Shown one piece after another: positions 45,048-56,441 of a stretch of DNA of 64,000 nt. Positions within the stretch are counted from its first letter, which is position 1, and every line of letters starts with the position of its first letter. Below the pieces are notes generated by a model. It was not told where the DNA came from. It worked only from the letters and a program-made list of their open reading frames with translations, and did not search any database. Source of the stretch: Galerina marginata (Eukaryota > Basidiomycota > Agaricomycetes > Agaricales > Galerinaceae); assembly GCA_023014335.1 (NCBI GenBank), contig JAECYW010000002.1, forward strand, positions 2,852,001 through 2,916,000, read 5' to 3'. A program made the translations under genes and the position numbers.

Positions 45048-46764
45048 ATGACTGATTCCTACACTTCCTCTCGCAACGGCGACGTGATCTCGAATGGCGG
45101 TCCCAATGGTTCAAGCCCCTCCCTTGTCCCAACGACCCACACTGCTGGCCTTTCCAGCGTCATTCGCAAAAAGTTGATGGGCTACGTGGGTTTCGCCAAT
45201 CTGCCCAACCAAGTCCACAGAAAGAGCGTGAGGAAAGGCTTCCAGTTCACCGCCATGGTTGTTGGTCGGTGTTCTTTTTCGCTTCATTACGACGTGTATC
45301 TTACCGAGAGCCAACACAGGGGAGTCTGGTCTTGGAAAGTCCACTTTGATCAACACTCTCTTCAACACCACCCTCTACCCGTCCAAGGAGCCACTTCCTC
45401 CGGCTGCGGATAGACCAAAGACTGTTGCCATCGAGAGTATCGGCGCTGGTAACTATTTTTGCTCAAGTTTAAAGACACGTATTATAACTGGCTTCCTTTA
45501 CGTATAGATATTGAGGAAAACGGTGTTCGCCTTCACTTAACCGTGGTTGATACCCCCGGTTTCGGTGATTTCGTCAACAACGATGATAGGTAATTCTTAC
45601 GCGTGGCGCCATTTTTGACGCGACCGAAGCTCATTTTGTGCCTTCTCAGCTGGAAACCTATTGTCGAGAACATAGAATCCCGGTTCGACTCTTATCTTGA
45701 GCAAGAGAACCGCGTCAACAGGACCAAAATCGTTGACAACCGAGTCCATGCTTGCTTGTATTTCATTCAACCCACTGGCCATGCGTGAGATTTTTGGCTT
45801 TTCATTCCTGTCCAACATTTAATTTGTGTTATTAGTCTCAAACAGCTCGATATTGAGTTCATGCGTAGACTTCACACCAAAGTCAATCTGATCCCTATCA
45901 TCGCCAAGGCAGATACCATGACTGACGAAGAGGTCACTGAGTTCAAGGAGCGGGTATGACAGCTATTTTTTTTTGTTAGAGCTTGATCCCCATGATGCCT
46001 TCTATTCCTAGATCTTGTCCGATATTGCACATCACAATATCCACATCTTCCAAGCTCCTACGTATGACAACGAGGACGAGGAGACTATTGCTGAGGCTGA
46101 GGAAATTGCCAGCAAAATTCCGTTCGCTGTTGTGGGGTCTGATAGGATCGTCAACACCCCCGACGGCCGTCAAGTTCGTGGACGAGCATATCCTTGGGGT
46201 GTCGTAGAAGTGGATAACGAAGAACACTGTGATTTCGTTAAACTCCGGCAAATGCTCGTCCGCACGTACATGGAGGAGCTCAGGGAGTATACAAACGATG
46301 TTCTTTACGAGAACTGGCGAACAGAAAAACTCCTCAGCATGGGTGTCGCCCAGGACTCTTCCGTATTTAAGGAGATCAAGTACGTCGGACTTTTTGTTCG
46401 ATTCCTTTTCTTGCTCACATTTCCTTCAGCCCTGCTGCGAGGTTACAAGAAGAGCGCGTGTTGCATGAAGCCAAACTTGCGAAGATGGAGGCTGAAATGA
46501 AGATGGTCTTCCAACAAAAGGTTCAAGAGAAGGAGGCTAAGCTTAAGCAATCCGAGGAAGAGCTTTATGCTCGTCATAAGGAGATGAAGGACGCCTTGGA
46601 GAAGCAACGCGCTGATCTCGAAGATAAGAAGAGGAAAATCGAGAGCGGTCGGCCGCTGACACCTGAGAAATCTTCTGTTCGTGTTTTACTTTCATATATT
46701 CGGTGTCGTTCTCACAAATCTACTGTCGCAGACCACAAGGAAAAAGGGCTTCCTCCGCACGTAG
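45048..46764 (+). CDS. CDC3: Septin, Cdc3 group
   Basis: The start [17 protein letters not shown] precedes the basic, membrane-binding region ([37 protein letters not shown]). The GTPase follows: P-loop [17 protein letters not shown]3 [35 protein letters not shown] and G4 [12 protein letters not shown]. The septin unique element is [19 protein letters not shown] and [28 protein letters not shown]-terminal coiled coil ([36 protein letters not shown]) ends KKGFLRT after a last intron (46674-46732). The GFANLPNQ lead-in and coiled coil place it in the Cdc3/Spn1 group. Septins form filaments at the division site and hyphal tips. Seven or so introns all keep frame, including one that splits the P-loop region (G / GESGLGKS). 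Confidence 0.92.
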
Positions 46765-47218
46765 AGACTCCTTCGTCCGAATGATGACGAAGCGACCAAA
46801 TTTCCTTCGCCCATGACTTTTGACGCTGACAATCTCATTGTCACCAAATTGACACTCTTCATTGTTTTTCCTTGTACACCATCCCGTTACATTACCCCCT
46901 CTTTTACCCACTCGTTATCTTGGTTCTTGCGAATACTCGTCACTCTTTTCATTGGATATCCCTACTGCTTACGTTTTAGTACTCTATGCGGAATTATTAC
47001 TGTTTATAGCGGATCCCTTTTGACAATATACCATGGTTCTGCGCGATTTATCTTGACGATAATATTATTTTTTCCTTGTCAGAAATGAGATCAGAATCAT
47101 CGGATTGTCATCTCCTTTGCTTATCAACAACTACAAATGCCTTCATATCGGAATGTCAGATTTCCACCAACTTCGATACCTGCCACCACGACCTAACGTC
47201 GACGATCAAGACGTCGTT
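46765..47218. other. intergenic, T-rich
   Basis: Septin 3' flank and Mtr10 promoter region. The stretch 47153-47218 is open in the frame of the downstream gene and could be an N-terminal extension of it. Nothing else is seen. Confidence 0.45.
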
Positions 47219-50200
47219 ATGGCCAACATACAAGACCTACTATCAGCACTCGATGTATTCAGCCGTGCAACAGACAAAGCGTCGATAGAAAGAGCAAATT
47301 CCTGGCTTCAGGATTTTCAGCATTCTGTAAATTGTCTTTCGCCTGTGGCCACTCTCCCGACCAACAACTCTGACCGTATGCAACGATCCTTGTCCTAGCC
47401 TGAAGCGTGGTCGACCTGCAATGTTCTTCTGCTGTCGCCAGACGCGCCATCTCCCGCAAAAGTATTTGCTGCACAAACGTTTAGGACCAAGGTTAGCATC
47501 TGCGGGATTGCTCCACTATCAGACGCAACTTGATCTTTCTGACCTTTTAGGTGACCTACGATTTAAATCAAGTCGATCCGGGAAACATTTTAGCACTCCG
47601 AGACACCCTTTTGACTGCATTGGAAACATATAAAGGTGGTCCGCGTACGATCATAGTTCAACTCTCTTTGGCAGTTGCTGGTCTGGCATTGCAGTTTCCC
47701 GCTTGGGAAAATCCTGTACAGACTTTAATTGATTCCTTTGGAAGGAACCCTGCGACGGTTGGGACGCTGTTGGAGTTTTTGACTCTTCTCCCGGAGGAGG
47801 TCTCGGGCAATACAAGGATACCCATTTCGGTGAGACGAAAGCTTCTGCCAAATTGACTGACCTCAATATTATGACCAGGACAATGAATACCGAGTTCGGT
47901 CCACACAACTCTTAACAACAAATGCCCAGCGGGTTCTTGAGCTTCTGTCTATGTACATCAATGCAAGCGGTGTGTATTATACCCGTTCGATCCTTTCACG
48001 CGAAACTGCTCAACGTTACAATCACGAAAGGTGTCACTGCAGCCGTGCAATATCAAGTCTTTAATTGTTTGTACAGCTGGTTAGCTGCAGGAGAAATCAG
48101 CGTCACTGATCTGGCCGAAACCCCTTTGTTCGCCTATGCATTCGAAGCTCTGGCTTCTGTTGAACTCTTCGATGCTGCTGTCGACGTCATCTGTCAAATG
48201 GTGCACGAAACTCAAGAAATTGACGACAACATGGCAGTTATTCAACTCCTTGTGCCGAGAATAGTTGCACTGAGAAGTCAAATAGCTAAAGAACACGACG
48301 ATCCTGACAAGATCAAAGGCTATACTCGCATCTTCTCTGAAGCTGGCGAAACCTACCGCTTCCTTCTTTTGCAGCATACCGAAACATTCTTCCCTATTGT
48401 CGAAGCAATTGGCGAATGTTCTGCGTACCCCGATCTTGACATCGTTCCCATCACGTTCCCTTTCTGGATGCGCCTTGCTCAAAATCTTGGCAAGAAGTCG
48501 TCGGTATCGCCGTTGTTTTTGGATGCATACAAAACTCTCATGACTGTCATCATCAAACACCTACATTTTCCACCCGATACCAGTCCTTTGGTAGGGCAAG
48601 AAGCGGATGACTTCCGGTCCTTCAGACATGTTATGGGCGACACTCTTAAAGATTGTTGTTTCGTCTTACGGACAGAGTCTTGTCTTCTGGCGGCCTATCA
48701 GCTTATCACCAATGCTCTTTCCCGTGGAACCGATGTTTCATGGCAAGAAATTGAGGCTCCTCTTTTTGCCATGCGTTCGATGGGTGCTGAAGTTGACCCA
48801 GAAGACAACAGCGCCGTCCCGAAAATAATAGACCTCATCCCTTCCCTTCCAAACCATCCTCGAGTTCGCTATGCTGCGCTGTTGATTATATCACGCTACA
48901 CTGAGTGGATCAACGTTCACCCTGACTACATACCGTTCCAGCTTCAGTACATATCAGCTGGGTTCGAGGATAACGATGCTGAAGTTATTGCTGCTGCTGG
49001 TCAAGCTCTGAAATATATGTGCCAGGATTGTAAACAGGTCGGCGTTACTTCCTTTAATATGAGACATGCCCTGACCTTTCTTTTGCAGCACTTGACTGAC
49101 TTCCTACCGACTCTGCATACATTCTTAACTACCACAGGAACTAAACTTGTTCAAGACGATCGTCGTCAAGTATATGAAGCGATCGCTTATGTTATTTCTG
49201 CTATGCCAATGAATCGAGCCGCAGAATCTCTCAAGACATTCTCATTGGATATCCTGGCCCAAGTGCATGCTATTTCTACGAAGCCAACGCCACCTACCAA
49301 AGCCGAGATGGAAGAAGTCGGGAGTGAGTCTCTTTTGAGTCCAACTCTATGTCTAGCTTAGTTAATGTTAAATTCTGTAGATGGCCTCGAAAACCTGGAA
49401 GTGATGCTCCATGTCATTCAAGGATACGGCGAAGACCTACCTCCTGCATGCAACAACACCTGCCAGGAAGCCTGGATCATCTTTGATAACTTCCTTTCGA
49501 ATTATGGGCTAAGCTATGATCTTGCCGAACGCACAACCCGTGTTTTGCGACGAGGTATTGATCTCTTTAGCAAATCGGCACTTTCTGTCGCGCCCTCCGT
49601 GGTTTCCAGGATGTCGCTAGCTTTCGAGGCTACAGGTTACCCAAGCTTCCTATGGATCGCGGGCAAAATCATCGGACGTTACGGAAACGAAAAGGACCCC
49701 GCTCTCAAGGCCGCTATCCAGGAGATTTTTGAGCGTAGCACGAATCAAAGTCGCTGCGTTGCTGCACATCAAACCACCAGGAGAAATCCCGGACGGTAGG
49801 CATATGTCGCAAATCCTATGTTTATGACGCTGACTTATGCTTTCAAATAGTCCTCGAGGATTATTTACAAATGCTCCTGCAGTTTGTTACCCTGGCACCG
49901 GATATTTTGTTTGTTTCAACTTCTTTCGCATTGGCATTTCGGTGTGCTATGACTGGCCTTACCGTCGTGCACAGCGACATAATTTTTGCCGCCCTTGACC
50001 TTTTCCGAAGTATTTTGACCCATGATTGCATGGAGCCTGTTACGCCCGCTTCACCGGCTAAATTCCCCATCTACGCAGCATCAGTCCGTGATGCGATGAA
50101 CAAAGAGGGGCTTCAGTTCGTGGCCTGTATTTTGAATGGTCTTGTTGGCGATTTCCCAGAAGACGCGGCTTCTATTGTGGTGACAATATTCCGGGCCTTG

Positions 50201-50478
50201 GTTTACATTTGGTCAAACCAACTCCTTACATGGCTACCCCCGGTTTTGGAACAACTTCCGGTAACCAATGTACCCATCGAAGCCAAAACTCAATTCTTGC
50301 GAGACGTTACCACGTGCGTTTAACTTCGCTTTCGGGGTGAATGTCTTATTAATGCTTTGGTTTTAGGGCTGTAAACACCAGACAGTACGACAAAGTCAAG
50401 CACGCAATTCTTGCTCTCGACAGAGCGTCGAGGAAGGCTCGGGACCGGAGGAGGAATGGATTGGATAAACACCTCTAG
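47219..50478 (+). CDS. MTR10: Importin-beta family receptor Mtr10/transportin-SR
   Basis: The start MANIQDLLSALDVFSRATDK fits the family; an upstream Met at 47153 is possible. HEAT repeats follow: RANSWLQDFQHS, PEAWSTCNVLLLSPDAP, KVFAAQTFRTKVTYDLNQVD, YKGGPRTIIVQLSLAVAGLA and RNPATVGTLLEFLTLLPEEV. A long uninterrupted exon (from 48030) runs from QYQVFNCLYSWLAAGEISVT through GKKSSVSPLFLDAYKTLMTV to AIAYVISAMPMNRAAESLKT. Later blocks include GLENLEVMLHVIQGYGEDLP and the C-terminal KHAILALDRASRKARDRRRN. Mtr10/TNPO3 imports SR-type RNA-binding proteins into the nucleus and affects tRNA traffic. The length of roughly 930 residues fits. About eight introns keep frame and no lesion was seen. Confidence 0.9.
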
Positions 50479-50774
50479 ACCTGTATACGGACAAATCATC
50501 GTCACCACAGTAGTACTACTTAGTATAAGCATTCACCTAGGTAAATATTAAAATTCTTTGCAAGTCTGGGACAATATAGGTCAGTAAGTATCAGATATCG
50601 AATTTACCAATCAATCTCCTTTGTACCTGCCCTGTTGTGAATCAAGTTGAACGTGGATGAATTCCTGCATTCTGCCTTAATGGCATCAGAAATACACAAG
50701 TCAAAACAGTGGGCCGCTTTCTATGTTCCCGGTCATTTGCTGTCACCTAACGAGTATTTTTGCAGATTGATACA

Positions 50775-52321
50775 ATGCTTCGCCATGCTGGCTTGTTTAT
50801 AGGCTCTGGTAAGTCCTGTAACGTGCAAATGCACATTCTCTATGATTTACCCACTTACGTTCTACAACAGCCGGACGCCGGACGTTCTCGCAATCCGCTA
50901 CGCGCAAAAGCTACGATGACACCATTCGGAATCTCCTTATACACAAAGATACCAAAGTTCTGTGTCAAGGACTGACGGGAAAGACGGTACGCGTGCTCAA
51001 GTCACCGTTAGAGCTTTAGTTGAACCCCTTCAGGGAACTTTCCATGTCGCTGAGGCACTTGCGTATGGCACGAACATGGTCGGAGGAGTGTCACCAAAGA
51101 AAGCTGGCCAAACACATCTCGGTTTACCCATCTTCGGTAGTGTTCGAGAAGTATGGGATACTCTCTGTATTTGGGTTCATCGTTTAATATCTTCCTAGGC
51201 AGTCGCTGCAACGAAGCCCGACGCTAGCATTCTTTATGTTCCGCCACCGACGGCAGCCGATGCTATCATTGAGGCCATTGAAAACGAAATTGGTCTCATC
51301 GTCTGTGTTACTGAGGGTATCCCCCAGGCAGATGAAATTCGCGTTCGTATTAGCCGCGAAAGTTGACAGCATGTGTTTCTCATCTCTTCCGACAGGTCAT
51401 GAATGCTCTGAAAAGCCAATCGCGCTCCCGTCTCGTTGGGCCTAACTGTCCTGGAGGTGAGCATTTATACTAGGGCAAGCCTGCCTGTATGACCGTTTCA
51501 ATGATTATACCTTGGGCGGTCGACATACCCGCCACTTTCATTCATGGCGTTGTTGTAACCCCGGGTCTGATCATCATTCGATTTTCCTATAGTTATCAAC
51601 CCCCTTGGTTGTAAAATGGGTATCCAGCCAGGTCACATCCATAAACCGGGCAAAATCGGTGAGTTATCTATTTCTTCTAAGGGACATACCTAACCGAATG
51701 TCCTTTAACAGGCATCGTTTCCCGTTCCGGCACGCTGACATACGAAGCTGTCGCGCAGACAACCGATGTCGGTCTTGGACAATCGTTATGCGTTGGCATT
51801 GGAGGAGATCCTTTCCCTGGAACCCGACATATAGATGTTATCAAGGTTTTCCTTGAGGATCCTAATACTCAAGGTATGAGCCCTTATTGGAATGAAATTT
51901 AGGACCGTATCAAGTTTTAAAATAGGTATCGTTATCATCGGAGAAATTGGCGGGTCTATGGAAGAAGATGCCGCTGAATACCTCGAACAATATAACAAGA
52001 CTAGAAGCAACCCCAAACCTGTTGTAGGCTTTATTGCAGGTCGCACTGCACCGCCTGGTCGTCGTATGGGACACGCCGGCGCTATCATCTCAGGAGGAAA
52101 AGGTCAGTAAACCTTCCTTGGCTGCTCACCCATTCTTAAAGTGTGGTATTAGGTGCTGCTGGAGATAAAGTAAAGGCTCTTGAAAAAGCTGGCGTCATTG
52201 TCACTGACAGTCCCGCCAAAATTGGTGTGGAGATGCTAAAAGTAGGTTCATTTTTCTCACTCGTTCTTCAACCCTATTCATCTTATACGTACAGGCGATG
52301 AAGGCGGCTGGTTTAACTTAG
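50775..52321 (+). CDS. LSC1: Succinyl-CoA ligase alpha subunit, mitochondrial
   Basis: The first exon [11 protein letters not shown] joins after an intron to [20 protein letters not shown], a mitochondrial presequence running into the mature N-terminus. Then come [125 protein letters not shown] and [34 protein letters not shown] carries the phosphohistidine of the catalytic cycle. It ends AMKAAGLT with the stop at 52319-52321. The enzyme makes succinate plus ATP or GTP in the TCA cycle together with a beta subunit not in this window. About eight short introns all keep phase. Confidence 0.92.
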
Positions 52322-53390
52322 GCGACGATATGGCATATGCCTGGACTCTTAAGTCCAGGTTTTACAACATCTGCGACCCTACCAAATAAAAGTAAATTTT
52401 GTTCCTCTTTAAAACTCCGCAATCTAGTCACGTTTCGCTCGTTATCCTAGTCACGTTTTTTGGTCGTCATAATCGATAGTCCAATTACATCATTAATTTT
52501 CTACCGTAAAAAAAAACGGCTAAAAAGTAATGGGATGAAACGATACCCGTATGGTTTTACCCTTCAAAATGACTCCAAGAATATCAAAAACGGTGGATAT
52601 TTAGTCTCAACTTGGCTTGATGGCCATTATCTGGCATGGCATATATGAATCTATTCTTCTTCATTGATCAATGCAGGTAGGCCAGGTAACACAGAGAAGC
52701 GGGAATAAATAATTCACGTACCAACTGTGAAAGGAATGGCAGAAGTGGCGCTGAGCGGACGACGTTTCAGAAATAGTTCCAGCTGCAGTCCCAACTCTAC
52801 TGGTACTCCACTGTGCCGGCATGGCAAAGATGCAATATGGGTAGAGAGCAAACTAGAAGGATACGGTGTCCGCATGCCGAGACAACGACAATGAGGACAA
52901 GCATTTCGAGGTGGAGTTGTACGCTGCTCTGATGAACGCTTTCCACTTCCTGTAAACAAAGGCGTCCAAATGAGCAGCTGGGTGTAGTAAGCCTTCGCCT
53001 CGAAGATCAATGCCCAAAGCAAGAACAGGCAATGCATGAAATCACTGAGAAGGCGGGAAGTGGCGAAGAGCGGGGTCGGAGAGGTACTCGCAATTTGGTA
53101 AGTGTCTTGTTGCAGGTTTGACTTCGGTGACAAGCTCATTCACTATTAAATTTGCTGAATGGTGTGCGCAGGCATGGAGATGGCAAAACAGGGCAAAAGG
53201 AATGGTTGCAGGGAGCTGCGAGTTGGCAAACGACAGCATACGGGTCAGCTAGCCTGCCAAAGGCGCAAGTGATGGCAAGGTTGGGGCAAGGGGGTGTCTT
53301 CCTTGAATCTGTTTCGCGTATGACGTTCGATTTGACATTGTGTACGAACGGGGGTGGGAAGCCAGTTAGTCGTCGAACACTGTTAATATC
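52322..53390. other. 1 kb without a recognisable gene
   Basis: A 141-codon minus-strand frame (52714-53139) is Ser/Leu-rich and matches nothing I know. The region separates the succinyl-CoA ligase gene from the repeat-rich stretch that follows. Confidence 0.4.
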
Positions 53391-53439
53391 GCGTGGCTTG
53401 TATCTGCTACGGAGCTGGGGATGTTGAGAGAGTTGCAGT

Positions 53440-53960
53440 ATTCGCAGCTGGTTCGGCCACGTTGACTACGTCAGTGGTGGTTGAGAAGATAAACGCGGTC
53501 TGCGTTAGCTGCCTCGACGCGGGTGGAGGGGTAGCAACGGTGGTGTGGCGTAGAGAAGCTGGTAATTGGGACGTGGACGACGTCAATTTCGTTCGAAGTG
53601 GTGAAAGCAGCGTGACCGCGGCGGCAAGGTGAAAGACGTTGGGGTGGTCAACTGTATCCACGGTGGCTGACAAGGCGCATGCAAGTATGCGTTAGCCACG
53701 TCGACGCGGGTGGAGGAGGCAGTAACAGTGGCATTGCCTGCGTTATCCTTGTCGACGTCTTTCGTGGTGGAGGCAGAGTGACCGCCGCGGCCACGTCGAC
53801 AAAGTGGGGGAGTGTTGTACGATGCAGCGGCGGTGGCACAGCGTCACTGCATCGACGACGTAGGAGGGCGGCGGCACTGGATTGGCGCTGGGATTTGAGG
53901 TGTGGGTTAGCTGCACAGCAGGGGTCGTTTTCGCGACATACCTAGTGCAACGCACTTTCC
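53440..53960. repeat. GC-rich degenerate tandem repeat, about 187-bp period
   Basis: The string TGCGTTAGC-GTCGACGCGGGTGGAGG occurs in related form near 53501 and 53688. Each copy is followed by further shared pieces, such as a GACGTC-TTTCGT-GTGG block and a GTGACCGC-GCGGC block. On the minus strand the two copies translate to related Pro/Ala/Thr-rich text (AAAVTLLSPLRTK and AAAVTLPPPRKTS; ATPPPASRQLTQT and LLPPPPASTWLTHT). A third, weaker copy may lie at 53850-53920. The composition differs from the flanking AT-richer DNA. Whether it is a decayed coding repeat or plain satellite-like DNA is unclear. Confidence 0.55.
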
Positions 53961-54278
53961 TCCTGCCCAAAATCCTTAATTTTCCGGCCCACATACCTCA
54001 TTGGAGGGGAGGGGCACTCGGAGCGGTGCTGGGCGTCGTTTTGGCCATGTATGAGGCTGATGGGACGTGGAAGCAGAATGCGAATGGTGTTGAAGCTGTA
54101 GGCACAAAAATAGGTCGCGGGAATTTCCATAATATTCGATTAGATGTTCAGAGTCCAGGCATCGCCCGCAGGGCATTTATCGGGAATATAAATTTAGACT
54201 GTTACGAATTTAGTGCTTACGTAATAGACCTCCATAATACAGTTTTGATGGGCTAGTCCACTCAAACAATACTACTAC

Positions 54279-55133
54279 ATGGCGAACTATGAGCCATCGT
54301 CAGATTTTCACAATGCTGCAGCCTACCTTTCATCTGCGTCGTCTGTAGCTCAGGTTTCTACTGCTATTAAGCTCGAGGTCTATGTCTTCGTCCGAGTTGC
54401 TAGCTTCCATCCTAACCAATCGGACAGTTGTATGGATTGTTCAAACATTTGACATCATCGAGAACGCCCACAACTTCCCGTCCTTCAATATTTGACATGA
54501 CAGGACGAGCGAAGTGGGATGCGTGGACTGCTGCAGGCAAAAAGTACGAAGGCCCAGAAGACGCGGAACGGAGATACCTTGAGATCGCTCGTAGCTTAGG
54601 CTGGACGGAACTAGCAAAGATGGAAGTCAAGGTCAAACCAGAGTCTTCCACCGACGCCGACGATGGCATCTGGGATAATGACGATACCCCTAGGCCTGCT
54701 GGGGGTGGCGGGTTGGGCACTGCTGTTAGCTCGATGGCGGCTCCTCCCAAAATCATCGACAACAGTATACACGGCCTAGCGCTATCAAGTGATATTTCTG
54801 GTTTAACCATGTTGCTGGAAAATACCCCGGAAACAGACCTGAATGCGCTGGACGAATTTGTAAGTCTCATTCAAGGAATCCTAGGCATTGCCTAATGTCA
54901 TTTTCAGGGGTATGCTCCCATCCATCTTGCTTGTGACCGAGGGAATGTGGACATCGTTAAATTTCTCCTAGCAAGGGGTGCAGATAGACATATCACAGTA
55001 ATTAGGTTTCGTCCTGCAATTTATCTCGGAGCAGTGTTAATCCTTTGTTTAGGACCCAGATGGGCTTTCTCCTCTGGAGCTATCGCAGGAGGCCGGTCAC
55101 TCAGAGATAGAGACTCTTCTAGCATCTCCTTGA
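54279..55133 (+). CDS. Acyl-CoA-binding protein with ankyrin repeats
   Basis: The start MANYEPSSDFHNAAAYLSSA, then QVSTAIKLE, an intron (54376-54425) and LYGLFKHLTSSRTPT, with FDMTGRAKWDAWTAAGKKYE and RRYLEIARSLGW, form a complete acyl-CoA-binding (ACB) domain including the conserved Tyr/Lys helix residues. A linker with DDTPRPAGGGGLGT leads to ankyrin repeats: NSIHGLALSSDISGLTMLLE, LNALDEF, intron, GYAPIHLACDRGNVDIVKFL and, after another intron, DPDGLSPLELSQEAGHSEIE. The stop is at 55131-55133. This is the ACBD6-like layout: N-terminal ACBP, C-terminal ankyrin. It binds long-chain acyl-CoA and probably delivers it to enzymes such as N-myristoyltransferase. Three introns keep frame. The gene sits among repeat-rich sequence but looks intact. 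Confidence 0.87.
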
Positions 55134-55830
55134 TTAATATAGAATGTAATATAGTTAACTGGCGGTACTCCTCTCGACGCATTTCCGTTTCGGATACAAA
55201 TGGTCCTATATGTTTGAAGTTACGGGTTGCGCCCACTTGATGAGGATACGAAGGGAGGCATTGGTTCTCCCACTCCTGCCCTTTGCTCATGACGCGGACG
55301 TCGGTGGTGACGATTCTCTCTTGACTATGGGGTATTTCGGCTCTGTACCTTTGGGGTGGTAAGGCGAATCAGGTTTAAGAATACCTCCCTTGAAATAGAT
55401 AGTTCAGACGACATAGGTGAAAGGCATCGTAAAAAGAAGACCTACCAACTCCAGTAATCTGGCAACTGATTTGCTCGGCTGAGCTCCAACACTTAGCCAG
55501 TGGTGGATTCTGGCTACGCTCCATTTGACTATCCGTGCATCCCGACCGTCGGCTGCATGCGGGTCATATATTCCTAAGAGCTCTTTTGGTTTCGCATTGC
55601 GCCGTAGTTTGCTGTTAATAGCGACCAAGTGAAAAATCTTGTGGTGGCGGTGGCCATGCATGGCCATACGAAGTCGCATAGGCATAGTAATGAGGTAGTG
55701 GGTTGGGCAGAGTGGGTAAGGTCGGGTGGTATGTTGGTGAAAGAGTACACCCGTTGTCCAAACTGAAAATAAGTTGTGAGCACGTGATGAAAACGCGTCA
55801 GGTCTAGTGCAAGGGGGTGCCGGGATCAAA
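55134..55830. other. no supported gene
   Basis: A 141-codon minus-strand frame (55404-55829) has no resemblance to known families and no codon pattern I can support. Listed only so that the stretch is accounted for. Confidence 0.4.
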
Positions 55831-55834
55831 ATGC

Positions 55835-56300
55835 CGGACCGGTACCCGGTTAGTTAGTCCAGCCGCCGGAGGCGAAAAAAAAAGTTGGACCCCCCGGTAA
55901 ACTGCCCCCAAAACTTGATTTTAGCTCTCTAAGGGCAGCTAAATACTGTTCAAATTTTGTAATACAGTCAGAACCTAGGATGAAGCATAAATTTGTTCAT
56001 TTACAGCCCGAACACAGCAGAAAATGCCACAATGTTGCACACATGCTACATGCTGGCCCAAAATTATTAGCATGATGTTACTAACCTAAAAACTGTATAA
56101 TAAGCTATTGATGTCTACTTTCAAAGTCTTACATTCATTTTTATACGTTGCAGAGCGGTAGAGGGAGCCTCCGGGAGGCTAACAAGCACCGAAGTCGGAA
56201 CTGATGCACGGAAGTGACCGAAAATGATGTAATATTACTATATTTGGGTGTGTGCCTGATTATGTAAGTTAGTTAGTCCACCGAAAGTTGGCTTTAGAAA
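55835..56300. mobile_element. candidate small non-autonomous element
   Basis: Two related strings lie about 420 bases apart in the same orientation: GGTTAGTTAGTCCAGCCG near 55850 and AGTTAGTTAGTCCACCG near 56268. Both are followed within 30 bases by AAGTTGG. The DNA between is AT-rich and non-coding, with a short palindrome CCTCCGGGAGG near 56167. The left edge is GC-rich (CCGGACCGGTACCCGG). This looks like a MITE or solo-repeat insertion, but I find no clear target-site duplication or coding part. Confidence 0.35.
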
Positions 56301-56441
56301 AATATCGACCCCAGGTCTTTTTTTTTTTTTCCGGAACCCCCTTGGTCTAGTGGTCATTTAAGCACAGAGTTTGCACAGAGGTTGAACGATATGTCTTTAG
56401 TCGCCCAACATATCCATGTATCTCTAATCGTAAATAAGCAG

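Noticed and set aside
52714..53139. 141-codon minus-strand frame
   Set aside because: Ser/Leu-rich with no recognisable motif; likely chance in a repeat-prone area.
55404..55829. 141-codon minus-strand frame
   Set aside because: No family resemblance and next to a possible mobile element; not enough support for a gene.
56341..56420. tRNA gene
   Set aside because: Only the A-box-like string is present; no B box, anticodon stem or acceptor pairing could be drawn.
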